Shown piece by piece: positions 47,110-57,477 of a DNA stretch of 64,000 nt. The notes beneath the pieces are model-generated. The model had not been told where the DNA came from. It was given only the letters and a program-made list of their open reading frames with translations, and ran no database searches. The number at the start of each line of letters is the position of its first letter. Positions within the stretch are counted from its first letter, which is position 1. Both the position numbers and the translations under genes were made by a program. Origin of the DNA: Megamerina dolium (Eukaryota; Arthropoda; Insecta; Diptera; Megamerinidae); assembly GCA_963854835.1 (NCBI GenBank), contig OY978525.1, positions 73,357,628 through 73,421,627 on the forward strand, given 5' to 3'.

Positions 47110-47480
47110 CTGTTTCCGCGCGAGAACTCCTCGCGCACTGTTATTGTGATTGGGGGTGAGTAGGCGATCTGGCAACACCGATTGTGCTAGCTCTCCACTC
47201 ACTTCTATCTTTCTCCACTTTCCTCTCTCTCTGTTCCTATCGTATTTTGCTTTTTTGTCCATTTTTTTAACTTTGACAATTCTTTCGGTTGTTGATACTG
47301 AATCTATTTTTGATATCTCTCTCTCTCAAGGTAGAACAGTGCGCGATTTGCTTGATTTCTTTTTTCCTCCATGCTAATACTTAAATTGTATAAAATAATA
47401 TTGTTATTTAATTTTTCAAGTGTTAATATTACACTTAAATAAATAGTGTACAATTAAAATCCTAGAAAAAGTGTGTGAAA
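47110..47480 (+). repeat. LTR of BEL/Pao-type element (left)
   Basis: Pairs with 50665-51055: CGCACTGTTATTGTGATTGG versus TGCACTGTTATTTTGATTGG, GAGTAGGCGATCTGGCA versus GAGTGGGCGATCTGGCA, CTCCACTCACTTCT in both, and AGGTAGAACAGTGCGCGATT in both. Edges are approximate. The copies are strongly diverged, so the insertion is old. Confidence 0.75.
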
Positions 47481-47489
47481 TTCATTTGC

Positions 47490-48130
47490 TGGTGTGTATG
47501 TATATTGTGCCCTATTAGCAGCGTACCACTAGGACGCAATTTTTGTGTATCTGTGCTCGACAAAGCTCTCATATAGAACCTTGTGGCTGTGGGAGCAGTC
47601 GATAAAGAGCAAACGTGAAATAACGGCATCACTCAGTGCTTTATGGACTGGAAACTACGCCCAGCACTAGTCGGTATTCATTTACCTCAGGAACTCCAAC
47701 TGCGGAAGCAGTTAAAATTCCTCGTCAGTCGCCTGACACTCAGCGACAGGCTGTTTCCAACGCGAAACAGCATACCACGTCCACCACGATAACACACCTT
47801 CCGATAAATCCGACATCTCGTAGAAGGGGTTCCTCATTCTACAATAAAATACGCCGGTGTCAATTTCCGAAGGTTTCCTGTCGGTCTTTTGATGACCTGC
47901 GCTGTGCGGATCATACCACAAATAACAATTGGAAGAACTCAAAATGTGAGAACTCTATCTTGAGAAGTACAAATAAATGCTGCCCGCTATGTAGAGGTAT
48001 GCGCTCCCTTCGACAATGTTTAAAATTCTTTCCACTTACAGTGGAAGAGAAAATTTCCATTGTAAACAAGTACTGTATTTGCGTTAGCTGCTTGGCAACT
48101 TCAAATTATCTTACAGATTGCTAAAGCCAT
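47490..48130 (+). pseudogene. BEL/Pao Gag fragment with zinc-binding region
   Basis: First repeats the block found at 46980 (AIFVYLCSTKLSYRTLWLWE QSIKSKRE in the translation near 47538-47610, split here by a space). Then the frame 47636-48124 ends CCPLCRGMRSLRQCLKFFPL, TVEEKISIVNKYCICVSCLA, the CxLC-x-H/R-x-C and C-x-x-CL zinc motifs of BEL/Pao Gag, with the usual His replaced by Arg in the first. A stop follows SNYLTDC. Confidence 0.74.
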
Positions 48131-50664
48131 TTCTGTTTGACAACTCGTTCTACATCTCAAGCAATGGTATTGCAGAAAGTATGCTTTTCAATCACCACTT
48201 TCCGAGCAAATAACCTACGTTAAACGATAGAAACGCTAATGTCGCTTGACATATTGACACGACAACATTAAGTAGCATCGTTATATCAAATTTTTCGAAT
48301 CTGACCATCATACGCACTCTTCTCTCATTTGTTCAGTTCATCCTAACCGAAAAAATTAATTAATTTATTTCTACGACACGTCAATGAAACTATGAACTAT
48401 AGTAATTTCCATCCATATGAACAATCCCACTACATACTACTTGCTACATTTTCTTGAACTACTTCAACCCCATTTTGATCCTATACGAGTCTAGAAACTG
48501 TGAAAAGCATCTTAAAACCCGGTACTCCTACCAATCAGACATCCCTTTTTTTCTGGGTTCATACTCTCTGACCATAATAATCAATTTTTGCGTATTCTAC
48601 GTGAATGCACGTCCAGAGTCCTTACAATTGCGAGTATCATTTTATTACTGCCGAGGTTCCCGTAGTGTATTAAGGAAGCAGGGCTTACGAATTTGGTCGT
48701 TGAACTATTTGAAAATCCATTCCTCAGTAAAGCCACGCCTGCAAAATCTGTGTCCATATCGTCTAGTGCCTGCCTAGTCATGCTTCAACTGGAGGCCTCT
48801 CTATTAGGTTTGTTAAATACGTTAACTTACCGTGACACTACATGCTGTCACGAAACGTAGATTCCCACAATTTAGCTAAGTCTAGAAATATGTTTCTTAA
48901 TTCATATTGGAAGCAGAACTCTATTATTTACAACGAGAGTAGAAATAACCGCTTGCGAATATGCACAAAGCTCTCAATACTTACAGTTGACAGTGTAATT
49001 TATGCTTCAGCTGCTTGGCAACATCCTATACTCTGTTAGAAAGTGCCAAAGCAAGTTCTTTGGCAAGTTCGTCAAGAAGACGATACCATTATGTGCTTCA
49101 TCGAACGCTAAATCCGAATATAAAGCACCATCGCCACAATTTCTCAACTTTCTCTAAAAGAAAGTTTAGATCTTACAGATCTTGCAAATCGAGAATGCGA
49201 TTCCTTTCAGTGAAGTCGATATCGCGATGTACCCCGCCTACAGCAGTTTGTCTTCACTCATCACTTTCTTTTCATCAACAAGAATCATACGTGAATGCTA
49301 ATGCAATCTATCCCGCGTACTACTGGCTCCACAAATTTATTGTCGCCAATGGAACTATGTACTGCTATAAATTACAAGCGTATGAAGATTCCAGGTCATA
49401 AGGGTACACTATATGTACGCTACAATACATTTTCATGAACATAGTGAACTATCGTGCGAATTACGTTCAAGCGTTTTTAACTTATGCTTTCGTGCTTTAC
49501 GACCCGAGAATGGAAAAATTTCTGCGCACTGTACGTACGAGTCTTTTCAGGGCAACAGGCTCTCAACTTTGAGGTCCATTGACATGAGGCACACTTTAAA
49601 TCTACTCCTTTCACTTTGGTTTGCCAACTACTTTGACATATCATTTATATAAACCTGGTCTACGATCAGCCTTTACATTTGAACTTTCTACAAATCCTTC
49701 TATCTACGATGGAACGGCAAGACACGTTAATATGCCATAAAACAACTTTAGTTCAACATTCAGCATTGCAATCCGTCTCATATTTCTTCTCTCCCGAAAT
49801 AATTTTAATAATTTTTTGTTGAGCATCACTAATGCACCTCTCTGCTTCCAGCACTCGTGGAAGAGGTCGACTGACATTCCAAATGTGATATGCACTTCGT
49901 GCAATGTTCCCGATAAACGGAAACCACTTCCGAATACGATGATAGATGGTGTATCGCACGATATCGTATGAGAAGATGATATATATTTCCAATATATACA
50001 TTTTTGCCGTATTCCTCTAATTCTCCTTAATATGAACATTCATTTAGTTGCTTTGTTCCATGTTAATGTTCGAGGATAAATATTATTCGTCTCAACCGTT
50101 TATGGCGACAGACAATTCTGGTAATCATACCAATTTCGCGCCTACTTTTTTCCGCTTTCTTGCTTTACGAGGCAAAGTGGGAAATGTATATATGCTATAT
50201 GTAAAAAAGTGATTCTTCCAGATCGAACACATCCTGTAATAGCATTCTATTCGACTTAGGTATATCTCAACTCTAGGTTTTCAGCTCCAGGTTTCTCAAC
50301 TACATTTACGACGTTTGATTCCGGTTTTCATCCGGTCTACGACCATTGATAATATTCTTAAATTCTCTACAAATATTTCTATTTACGATAGAACGAAATG
50401 TATGCATAAAGTTAAGGAATAGCTATTTGGGAAAAACCTTATTCTGAGTGAGAATGCTCACATTTTGAAACTTCTCACGATTGTTATTCCGTTAATCGTT
50501 ATTATTTTAAGTTTTTTTAATCTATTTTTGAATTGGGTTGAATTTTTCCCATCTCTTTATTTTTATTATTTATTATCATATTTTTTATTGTTTTTATCCC
50601 TTTTTATTTTCTATCCTGGTAGTGGATATTGCGTCGTCTTTGCAGTATTCCTGCATGTGGGCCG
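48131..50664 (+). pseudogene. Strongly decayed BEL/Pao interior
   Basis: No long coding frame is convincing. Near 48990-49110 a second degenerate copy of the zinc region occurs (CTTACAGTTGACAGTGTAAT and CAGCTGCTTGGCAACATCC versus CTTACAGTGGAAGAGAAAAT and TAGCTGCTTGGCAACTTCA at 48037-48110), about 960 bp downstream of the first. RYHYVLHRTLNPNIKHH near 49080-49130 fits the HH-LxH end of a BEL/Pao Gag. The rest cannot be assigned. Confidence 0.5.
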
Positions 50665-51055
50665 AATGTCTACGCCAGAAGCCAGAACAATCCGTGCACT
50701 GTTATTTTGATTGGGAGTGAGTGGGCGATCTGGCACCAATAATAATGGCAGTTCTCCACTCACTTCTGCCATTCCGTACTTTCCTTTCTTTCTCTCATTT
50801 TTCTTTATTTTCCGTTTTTATGGTTATGCCAAATCCTTCTGTTTTGTTTATACATTTCAATCTATTATTGATCTCTTACACGTAAAGGTAGAACAGTGCG
50901 CGATTTGTTTCATTTGTTTTGTTTTCCCAAAAAATTAGGTTATAAAAAGTCATTTATATTACTTAAAGTATTAGTCTCTTTGTTGAATTAACTTTAATAA
51001 ATATCGTGACTAAAAGAATCCGAAGTGTGTGCCAACTAATTTTCATTGTGCCTCA
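50665..51055 (+). repeat. LTR of BEL/Pao-type element (right)
   Basis: See the left LTR for the shared blocks. The end (AAAGAATCCGAAGTGTGTGC, CCAACTAATTTTCA) and the leader after it are shared with 42130-42300. Confidence 0.75.
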
Positions 51056-51139
51056 AGAAAAGAACCGATTCACAACCAGAACAGTAACTCCAACATCAGC
51101 AAGCAACCACCCCCACGTAGCAGCTCACGGGAATTCTCA

Positions 51140-51275
51140 TTTGAATGATATTGCATTTCATACATAATGGCAAGGTCCAAACATTATACTGAAATAAAAA
51201 TTTGATAGAAATTGTAAACAGAAGTGTGTATGATTTACGTTTACTTTCGGAAGCACAAAATGGATAACATAGTAC
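51140..51275 (+). repeat. mariner 3' end relic
   Basis: Matches the last 130 bp of the mariner at 38854-39731: ATTTCATACATAATGGCAAG versus ATTTCACACATAATGTCAAC, and TTTACGTTTACTTTCGGAAG with AAAATGGATAACA at the end. No transposase. Confidence 0.82.
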
Positions 51276-51459
51276 ATCCACACATATGCATAAGTACATT
51301 AATGTATATCAATGCCACTGGCGCTTATTATTTTTATAGATATTTAGTTTTGCGAAATTACTGAAGTATATTTATGTGTGTATAGTAATATACATACTTA
51401 GACTAGTCATATCAACCAGCCAATTTAATACTACTTTATTTCATCCTTCAGATACAATA
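51276..51459. other. No gene recognised
   Basis: Flanking DNA to the left of the Copia element. Confidence 0.5.
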
Positions 51460-51464
51460 CTTAT
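51460..51464. repeat. Left target-site duplication of Copia element
   Basis: CTTAT before the 5' LTR; the same five bases follow the 3' LTR at 55916-55920. Five bases is the normal Copia length. Confidence 0.85.
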
Positions 51465-51662
51465 TGTTGAATATCTGTATATGGCAACCCTACAATCCAA
51501 TTGCATATTTGCTTTGAAGTATATTCTTATTTTTCTTTCTCATGGAATCATGACTCCATTTTTAATCACTCGAATAAAATCTATTAACGAAGCAGGTTGC
51601 GTTTTTAATTTGATTATCGGTCTACTCTGTCCTCAAGCATATTATTGCAATTTTTGCCAACA
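51465..51662 (+). repeat. 5' LTR of Copia element
   Basis: 198 bp, TGTTGAATATCTGTATATGG to TTGCAATTTTTGCCAACA, with the TG...CA ends of LTRs. It includes AATAAAATCTATTAACG, a possible polyadenylation signal. Confidence 0.96.
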
Positions 51663-51664
51663 GT

Positions 51665-51678
51665 GGTTATGGGCCCAG
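51665..51678 (+). other. Copia primer-binding site, internal initiator tRNA-Met
   Basis: GGTTATGGGCCCAG, two bases after the LTR, is complementary to the anticodon-stem region CTGGGCCCATAACC of the insect initiator tRNA-Met. Copia-type elements are known to use a half-molecule of this tRNA as primer; this site fits that and not the tRNA 3' end. Confidence 0.9.
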
Positions 51679-51727
51679 GTGCACTGGCCTATGCGCGTGA
51701 TAAGTTTGAAAAAAAATAAATCGCAAT

Positions 51728-54700
51728 ATGTTTTCGGTCGCACATGTTGAAAAGTTGAGCGGAGACAATTACTCGACTTGGTCGGTACAAGCTAAAAGTC
51801 TTTTGACTACGTTAGACTTGTGGAATGTCATCGTGACAAAATGTCCAGAGGGGCAAGCTGAAAAATCAGCCTGGATCATTGCGGATCAAAAGGCACTTGC
51901 TACAATAAATTTGAGTGTGAGGCCCAGTGAACTTATTCACATAAAAAATTGCGTCAAGGCAAAGGATGCCTGGGACACTTTAAGCAATTTGTATGAGGCT
52001 AACACAGCGTGCCGAAAAGTGAATTTATTTAAAAAACTCGTTCGTTTTAAAATTAAACCAACAGAAAAAGTTTCGAGTCAAATAGGCGAATTTTGCGGTA
52101 TAATTGATGACCTGAAAATTATTGGCATTGAATTAAATGACGACTTCGTATCAGTTTTATTGTTATGCACACTGCCTGATGAAATGGAGAATTTCGTTGT
52201 TGCTGTTGAGAGTCGCGACAAATTGCCACCATTAGATCAACTCGTGTCGAAAATTCTTGAAGAAGAAAGACGACAAGGTGTAAGGGGTGTCGGGAACGAT
52301 GAACATCTTTTATGGGCAAACACATCAAACAGCGAAAGTTCGCGAAATCGCAACAACAAAAATAACCGTTTTAATAAGAAAAGGAACAATTGGAAAAAAC
52401 TCAATCAGCAGACGAACAAAGGTAACGGAGATAACAAAAACAATTCTGTCAGTACCGTTGTTTGTTATCGATGCCGATTACGCGGACACGTGCGCGCTCA
52501 ATGTCCGCAGGCTGCAGAGACAGCAGCGTCAGCGTTTAGCGCAATGAGCGGAGAACTGAGCACAAATACGTGGATTTTGGACAGCGGCGCTACTTGCCAT
52601 ATGTCACCGAATAAGGAGATGTTCGAATCAATTGAGTATTGGAAGCAAAAAATTTTATTAGCTTCTGGAGACAGCGTTCATTCGGAGGGAAGAGGAACAA
52701 TAAAGGTGAAAACGGAACATGCGAATATAAATAAAAAAAAAGTTTTATTTGTTCCTAACTTGCATTGTAATTTTATATCGATGAGCAAAATGTTAAAAGC
52801 TGGAAATACGGTATATTTTTCGGAACGTGGCGCAATCGTGAAAAATAAACAACAACAAACTCTTTTTGTAGCAAATGAAAAAAATGACATATTTTTAATT
52901 GACTTTGAAACAGTAAAGCAAATAGAACAATGCAAAAGTGCGTATACAATAAAAAGTGATTGTGAAAAATGGCATTTACGTTATGGTCATCTAAACGCGA
53001 AAGATCTTAACAAACTATCGGACAAAAATATGATAGACGATTTACAAATTAAAATGCCGGAAAATTTCGATTGCATCACTTGTGCGCTGTGCAAAATTAG
53101 TTCAAAGCCATACAAACATTATTCGAAAATAAACACAAAAGAAGCACTAGAGTTAGTGCATAGTGATTTGTGCGGACCTTTTAATGTTAAATCACTCGGC
53201 GGTTCGGTATACTTCATAACATTTATCGATGACTATACGCGTTTTATAAATGTCTATTTTCTGAAGCAAAAATCAGAAGCGTTCGAGGTGTTCAAAATTT
53301 TTGCAGCTATGGTTGAAAATATGTTTGGACGTCAAATTAAATGCATTAGAACGGACAACGGCAAGGAGTATGTGAACTCGCAATTTCGATCGTTTTTTCA
53401 GAACAAGGGTATAGTTCACCAAACGACAGTGGCATATTGCCCACAACAGAATGGTGTGGCAGAAAGAGCAAACAGAACTCTTTTGGAAATGGCAAGATGT
53501 TTGCTACAAGGTTCTGGTTTGCCAAAATTTCTATGGGCGGAAGCCATACATACCGCAACATACTTGCGCAACCGTTCTCCTACAAAGGTTTTGATGGATG
53601 TCACACCATACGAGCGTTGGTTTGGGCGAAAGCCCTCGGTATCACATCTACGTATATTTGGTTGTGATGCGGTCATGCTGAATAAAAACAAGAGCGGTAA
53701 TAAATTTATGCCTAAAGGATCGAAATGTAAACTTGTTGGTTATGAAGCAGCAACGAAAGGTTATCGTCTCTACGATGCGGCGAAACGTCAAATTGTTAAG
53801 GCGAGAGACGTGAAATTTTTTGAGAATTCATTTGAGGCGCTAGCAGAACAGCATAAGCTAGACGAAAACGAATCATTTTATATCGAAGTTCCAAACTACA
53901 CAAAACTCCCTGTAAACAAGGCAAGTACGACCGTATGTGAAGCAGCATCTGATGATGTGGAGGAGAATTATGATACAGCAAGCAGCTTGCGTAGTGATTC
54001 AGACGTCGATAGAGATTATGAATCTGAAATAACAGAAAATCAGGTTGAACTCTCTAGACGGCAAACTCGTAGCCGTGCGAAGCAGCAGCAGATGAGTTTA
54101 TTTGCAGAAAATCCGAGAACTATGGCAGAGGCGTTACAATCTGAAGACGCGGAAATGTGGAAAAGAGCAATGAACATCGAATACAATACATTGCGTAAAA
54201 ATAACACCTGGATGTTGGTCGATAAGCCTGAAGATAAGAATATTATCGGCTGTAGATGGGTTTTTACAGTGAAAAAGAAAGCAGATGGATCTATCGAGAA
54301 GTATAAAGCGAGATTAGTCGCACAAGGATGTTCGCAAAAACATAACGTTGATTACACGGAAACCTTTTCACCCGTGGCGCGTCATTCTACGATCCGGTTA
54401 TTACTTGCTTTAGCAGCGAAATACGAGATGTTGGTTAATCATGTTGACATAGTTGCAGCATATCTAAACGGGGATCTGTCGGATGAGATATACATGCGCC
54501 AACCACCTGAATTTAAAGATATTCACAATCAAGATAAGGTTTGCAAGCTACAAAAACCATTATACGGCTTAAAACAAGCTGGGCGCGAGTGGAATAGGAA
54601 AGTTACAGATATCCTGGAATGTATTGGGTTTCAACGATGTCAAACGGACAGCTGTGTGTATTTTAAACGTCAAAACAATATTTTGAGTTTTATCGCGCTA

Positions 54701-55660
54701 TATGTGGATGATATGATGCTTGCGTCAACAACTGAAGCTGAAATGAATTTTGTTATCAAGCAACTGAATCAACACGTCGAGGCTGATAATCGTGGACCAA
54801 TTTCATTTTATCTGGGTATGGAAATTGAGCGTGATGGGCCTCGAGGCGACATAAGCATTCATCAAACGAAGTATACAAATGAATTGCTCAAACGATGGAA
54901 TATGAGCGAATGTAAGCCTGCATTGACGCCATGGTCTAATGGCACCGTACTTAAGAAATGTGAGAACAATTGCGAGGGACTGGTCACCAAAGAGTATCAG
55001 AGTCTGATTGGCGGCCTGATGTACCTGGCCATCATTACGCGGCCGGACATCACACATGTTGTTTCGAGACTTTCGCAATTCAACGCACATCCGCATCAAG
55101 AGCATTTTCAAGCGACCAAACATGTGTTAAGATACCTGAAAAATAATCCTAAGGGTATGATATCTTATCGTCATAATCAGAACGAGTTTCTATCTTTTTC
55201 AGATGCAGATTGGGGTACGGACTCCACTGATCGGAGGTCCTACACAGGCTATGCGATTTTCATGGCTGGTGGTTTAGTAGCATGGGAGTCTAAAAAGCAA
55301 CAATTGGTAGCTTTGAGCACAATGGAGGCCGAATATGTGGCAGCAAATCAGTGCGTCAAGGAAATCGTTTTTTTGCGGAGCCTACTGCAAGAAATGGGTT
55401 TTACTGAATACGTGGCTACTCCCACCAAGATTTTGTGTGATAATCAAAGCGCTCTATTTATGGTAAAAAACGCCAATGTACAACCCCGAAGTAAACACAT
55501 AGACATCAGATTTCATTATATACGTGAAAAATTCAGTGATGAGTCTATTGAAGCTGAGTACGTTCAATCTGAAGAAAATGCGGCTGATGTACTTACTAAA
55601 GTTTTGTCGAAAGAGAAACACATTAAATCTTGTAAATTGCTATGTTTAAAATTCGATTAA
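51728..55660 (+). CDS. Copia gag-pol polyprotein
   Basis: 1310 aa, one frame, starting MFSVAHVEKLSGDNYSTWSV. Gag (about 1-240) is followed by a zinc knuckle CYRCRLRGHVRAQC (C246, C249, H254, C259). Protease: WILDSGATCHM with Asp285. Integrase: zinc part KWHLRYGHLNAKDLNKL with C-x-x-C, core Asp480 (VHSDLCGPF), Asp543 (IRTDNGKEY) and Glu579 (NGVAERANRT), spacing D-D35E. RT: GCRWVFTVKKKADGS, LYGLKQAGREWN, and YVDD at 992-995. RNase H: Asp1159 in SDADWGTDSTDRRSY, then STMEAEYVAA and RSKHIDIRFHYIREK. The order integrase before RT is diagnostic of Copia. Length is near the usual 1300-1450 aa. The start is the first ATG after the primer site and fits Copia Gag. No shifts or stops. Confidence 0.97.
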   Translation: MFSVAHVEKLSGDNYSTWSVQAKSLLTTLDLWNVIVTKCPEGQAEKSAWIIADQKALATINLSVRPSELIHIKNCVKAKDAWDTLSNLYEANTACRKVNLFKKLVRFKIKPTEKVSSQIGEFCGIIDDLKIIGIELNDDFVSVLLLCTLPDEMENFVVAVESRDKLPPLDQLVSKILEEERRQGVRGVGNDEHLLWANTSNSESSRNRNNKNNRFNKKRNNWKKLNQQTNKGNGDNKNNSVSTVVCYRCRLRGHVRAQCPQAAETAASAFSAMSGELSTNTWILDSGATCHMSPNKEMFESIEYWKQKILLASGDSVHSEGRGTIKVKTEHANINKKKVLFVPNLHCNFISMSKMLKAGNTVYFSERGAIVKNKQQQTLFVANEKNDIFLIDFETVKQIEQCKSAYTIKSDCEKWHLRYGHLNAKDLNKLSDKNMIDDLQIKMPENFDCITCALCKISSKPYKHYSKINTKEALELVHSDLCGPFNVKSLGGSVYFITFIDDYTRFINVYFLKQKSEAFEVFKIFAAMVENMFGRQIKCIRTDNGKEYVNSQFRSFFQNKGIVHQTTVAYCPQQNGVAERANRTLLEMARCLLQGSGLPKFLWAEAIHTATYLRNRSPTKVLMDVTPYERWFGRKPSVSHLRIFGCDAVMLNKNKSGNKFMPKGSKCKLVGYEAATKGYRLYDAAKRQIVKARDVKFFENSFEALAEQHKLDENESFYIEVPNYTKLPVNKASTTVCEAASDDVEENYDTASSLRSDSDVDRDYESEITENQVELSRRQTRSRAKQQQMSLFAENPRTMAEALQSEDAEMWKRAMNIEYNTLRKNNTWMLVDKPEDKNIIGCRWVFTVKKKADGSIEKYKARLVAQGCSQKHNVDYTETFSPVARHSTIRLLLALAAKYEMLVNHVDIVAAYLNGDLSDEIYMRQPPEFKDIHNQDKVCKLQKPLYGLKQAGREWNRKVTDILECIGFQRCQTDSCVYFKRQNNILSFIALYVDDMMLASTTEAEMNFVIKQLNQHVEADNRGPISFYLGMEIERDGPRGDISIHQTKYTNELLKRWNMSECKPALTPWSNGTVLKKCENNCEGLVTKEYQSLIGGLMYLAIITRPDITHVVSRLSQFNAHPHQEHFQATKHVLRYLKNNPKGMISYRHNQNEFLSFSDADWGTDSTDRRSYTGYAIFMAGGLVAWESKKQQLVALSTMEAEYVAANQCVKEIVFLRSLLQEMGFTEYVATPTKILCDNQSALFMVKNANVQPRSKHIDIRFHYIREKFSDESIEAEYVQSEENAADVLTKVLSKEKHIKSCKLLCLKFD

Positions 55661-55706
55661 ATTTGTATTAATGAATTCATTTTGTTTTGTAAATGCATCT
55701 TGGATT

Positions 55707-55717
55707 GAATGGGAGAA
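55707..55717 (+). other. Copia polypurine tract
   Basis: GAATGGGAGAA, directly abutting the 3' LTR at 55718. It would prime plus-strand DNA. Confidence 0.85.
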
Positions 55718-55915
55718 TGTTGAATATCTGTATATGGCAACCCTACAATCCAATTGCATATTTGCTTTGAAGTATATTCTTATTTTTCTTTCTCATGGAA
55801 TCATGACTCCATTTTTAATCACTCGAATAAAATCTATTAACGAAGCAGGTTGCGTTTTTAATTTGATTATCGGTCTACTCTGTCCTCAAGCATATTATTG
55901 CAATTTTTGCCAACA
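55718..55915 (+). repeat. 3' LTR of Copia element
   Basis: 198 bp, read as identical to the 5' LTR at every position by eye; followed by the duplicated CTTAT. Confidence 0.96.
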
Positions 55916-55944
55916 CTTATATATACTTATATATACTTATATAA

Positions 55945-56420
55945 TCTGTGAAGGTCGTCCATTATCGGTCATTGTACCAGAAACCATCGATGCTGTGAGT
56001 GAACTGATAATGAAAGATCGTAATGTGACATACCGTGAGATAGAGGCATCCTTGGGCATTAGTTCCCTGTCGTATCTCCGATATTGCACTATTGCATGAA
56101 CACACTTAGCTGTTAGAAAGATTTTTTCTCGCTGGAGCCCGCATAATTTAACAATCGCTCAAAAAAAGGCTCATGTCGATTGTTGCAAAAAATTTATGAA
56201 AAAATTCGATCGCGATGCTTTATAAGATCGTGACAGGTGACGAATCATGGATATATGCGAATTAGTCTTCCATCATGAGCCAAACCCAGTAAACACCATA
56301 TTTTGTAGGATTTTCAGTCGGAATGTCAAAAGTGCTTCGACAATTGATTTAAGCCCATGCAGAAGTGTATAAACTTTCATGGAGAATACGTTGAAAAACA
56401 ATAAAACCATTTTTGATGAT
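55945..56420 (+). pseudogene. mariner transposase fragment
   Basis: Reads EGRPLSVIVPETIDAVSELI, MKDRNVTYREIEASLGISSL, then in other frames THLAVRKIFSRWSPHNLTIA, QKKAHVDCCKKFMKKFDRDA, and IVTGDESWIYA with the first catalytic Asp (near 56225-56260). This is the mariner second helix-turn-helix to catalytic start. Stops and frameshifts throughout; the rest of the catalytic domain is missing. Confidence 0.8.
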
Positions 56421-57120
56421 AACCAAATGCATTTTCATATTTTTTAAAAAAATATAAAAGCCAAACCTCGTATGTGTGCACATGAAAGTGCATGCACACG
56501 CACTTTATTTGTCAAATTCGGCACTTGCTATTGAAGCTGTGAGTAGTACTTTGGTTTTTATTTTGAATCCATTTCTTTTGTATTTTTACATAAAATTTTT
56601 ATTTTTAAAATGAATTAAATGAAAAAAAAAGTGTAAGAAAACCTATCCAGTGTTACAGTATGACGTGAATGCTATATCCAATTGATTTAGTAATTCTCGT
56701 TTGTTCTTTGGATGATTATTTTCAAAATTCATTAATGAAGTTGAAAATACTACTTTTGCATGCCTTCAATTTACAATTTATTTTGTATGTAAATAAAAAT
56801 TGAAATTATATTATATCATATTGTATAAATAATTGTGCTCTTGGGAGCCCTTGTGATTGGTCAGGACGCTATCCGTAATTTGATAAACAGCATCCTCAAA
56901 ATGCTCTTCATTATGCAAGCTTGAGGGCGGCATGTGAGAATGAAGTTTTTTTAGTGTGGCTCTAGTGTTCTTTGTTAGCCCTCCATTCCCTAACTTGAGA
57001 GTCCGAAGAGTCGTCTGTATGGATGATATCTGAAAGCTCCTCCTTTTTATAGGTAATAAAGTTCGGTTCTGTAACCATGTTTGAGATAACCAAATTCGAA
57101 CAAATAATGTATAATAATGT
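56421..57120. other. No gene recognised
   Basis: AT-rich sequence with no assignable feature. Confidence 0.5.
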
Positions 57121-57126
57121 AATATA

Positions 57127-57476
57127 TGTGCCGTAGCTCAGTGGTTAGTGTGTTGGCCTTCTGATCTGTAGGTCGTGGGTTCAATCTCCGGCCGAAGCAT
57201 AACAAATTTAATATCGAAAAGATTTTTCTTTCGAACGGCACCCATCTGTCGGCAAGCAATTGGCAATTCTTCCGACAGTAACAACTTGCCGTGAAAAAGC
57301 TTCTAAAAGAACTCTGTCACAAAGCTCAGAAAAAGTTATGTCGCAAGAGTTCTGCCGTTCAGAACTGGCTAAAATAAGTAGGTCCCTTCTAATACTGTTC
57401 AAAATATAACACGCACAACAGTAATGGAAGAGAAGCTCGGATAAAGAGCCCTTTGGGGCTTTAAGTGCCACATAAT
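57127..57476 (+). repeat. tRNA-derived SINE (copy S6, full length)
   Basis: 350 bp. The tRNA-like head GTGCCGTAGCTCAGTGGTTA carries the A-box (TAGCTCAGTGG) and, 35 bases on, the B-box (GGGTTCAATCTCC). The body contains AAGATTTTTCTTTCGAACGG, GCAATTGGCAATTCTTCCGA and GTTCTGCCGTTCAGAACTGG. It ends GGGGCTTTAAGTGCCACATA followed by ATTATTATTA. This is the reference copy for the family in this window. Confidence 0.94.
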
Positions 57477-57477
57477 T

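Larger units (their letters stand above)
51465..55915 (+). mobile_element. Intact Copia-type LTR retrotransposon
   Basis: A 4451-bp element with two 198-bp LTRs that read identically base for base by eye, a 5-bp target duplication CTTAT, a primer site for an internal piece of initiator tRNA-Met, one uninterrupted 1310-aa gag-pol ORF with every catalytic motif, and a purine tract before the 3' LTR. Identical LTRs mean a recent insertion. It is the only element here without visible damage. Confidence 0.97.

Noticed and set aside
50465..50710. Hydrophobic 81-aa frame as a small membrane protein
   Set aside because: T-rich low-complexity DNA gives a Leu/Phe/Tyr-rich translation; the frame runs into the BEL/Pao LTR and has no neighbours that support a gene.
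57127..57200. A tRNA gene (also near 31265, 35610, 13285)
   Set aside because: The head has tRNA-like A- and B-boxes but no properly paired acceptor stem, and the same body follows in every copy, so these are SINE heads.
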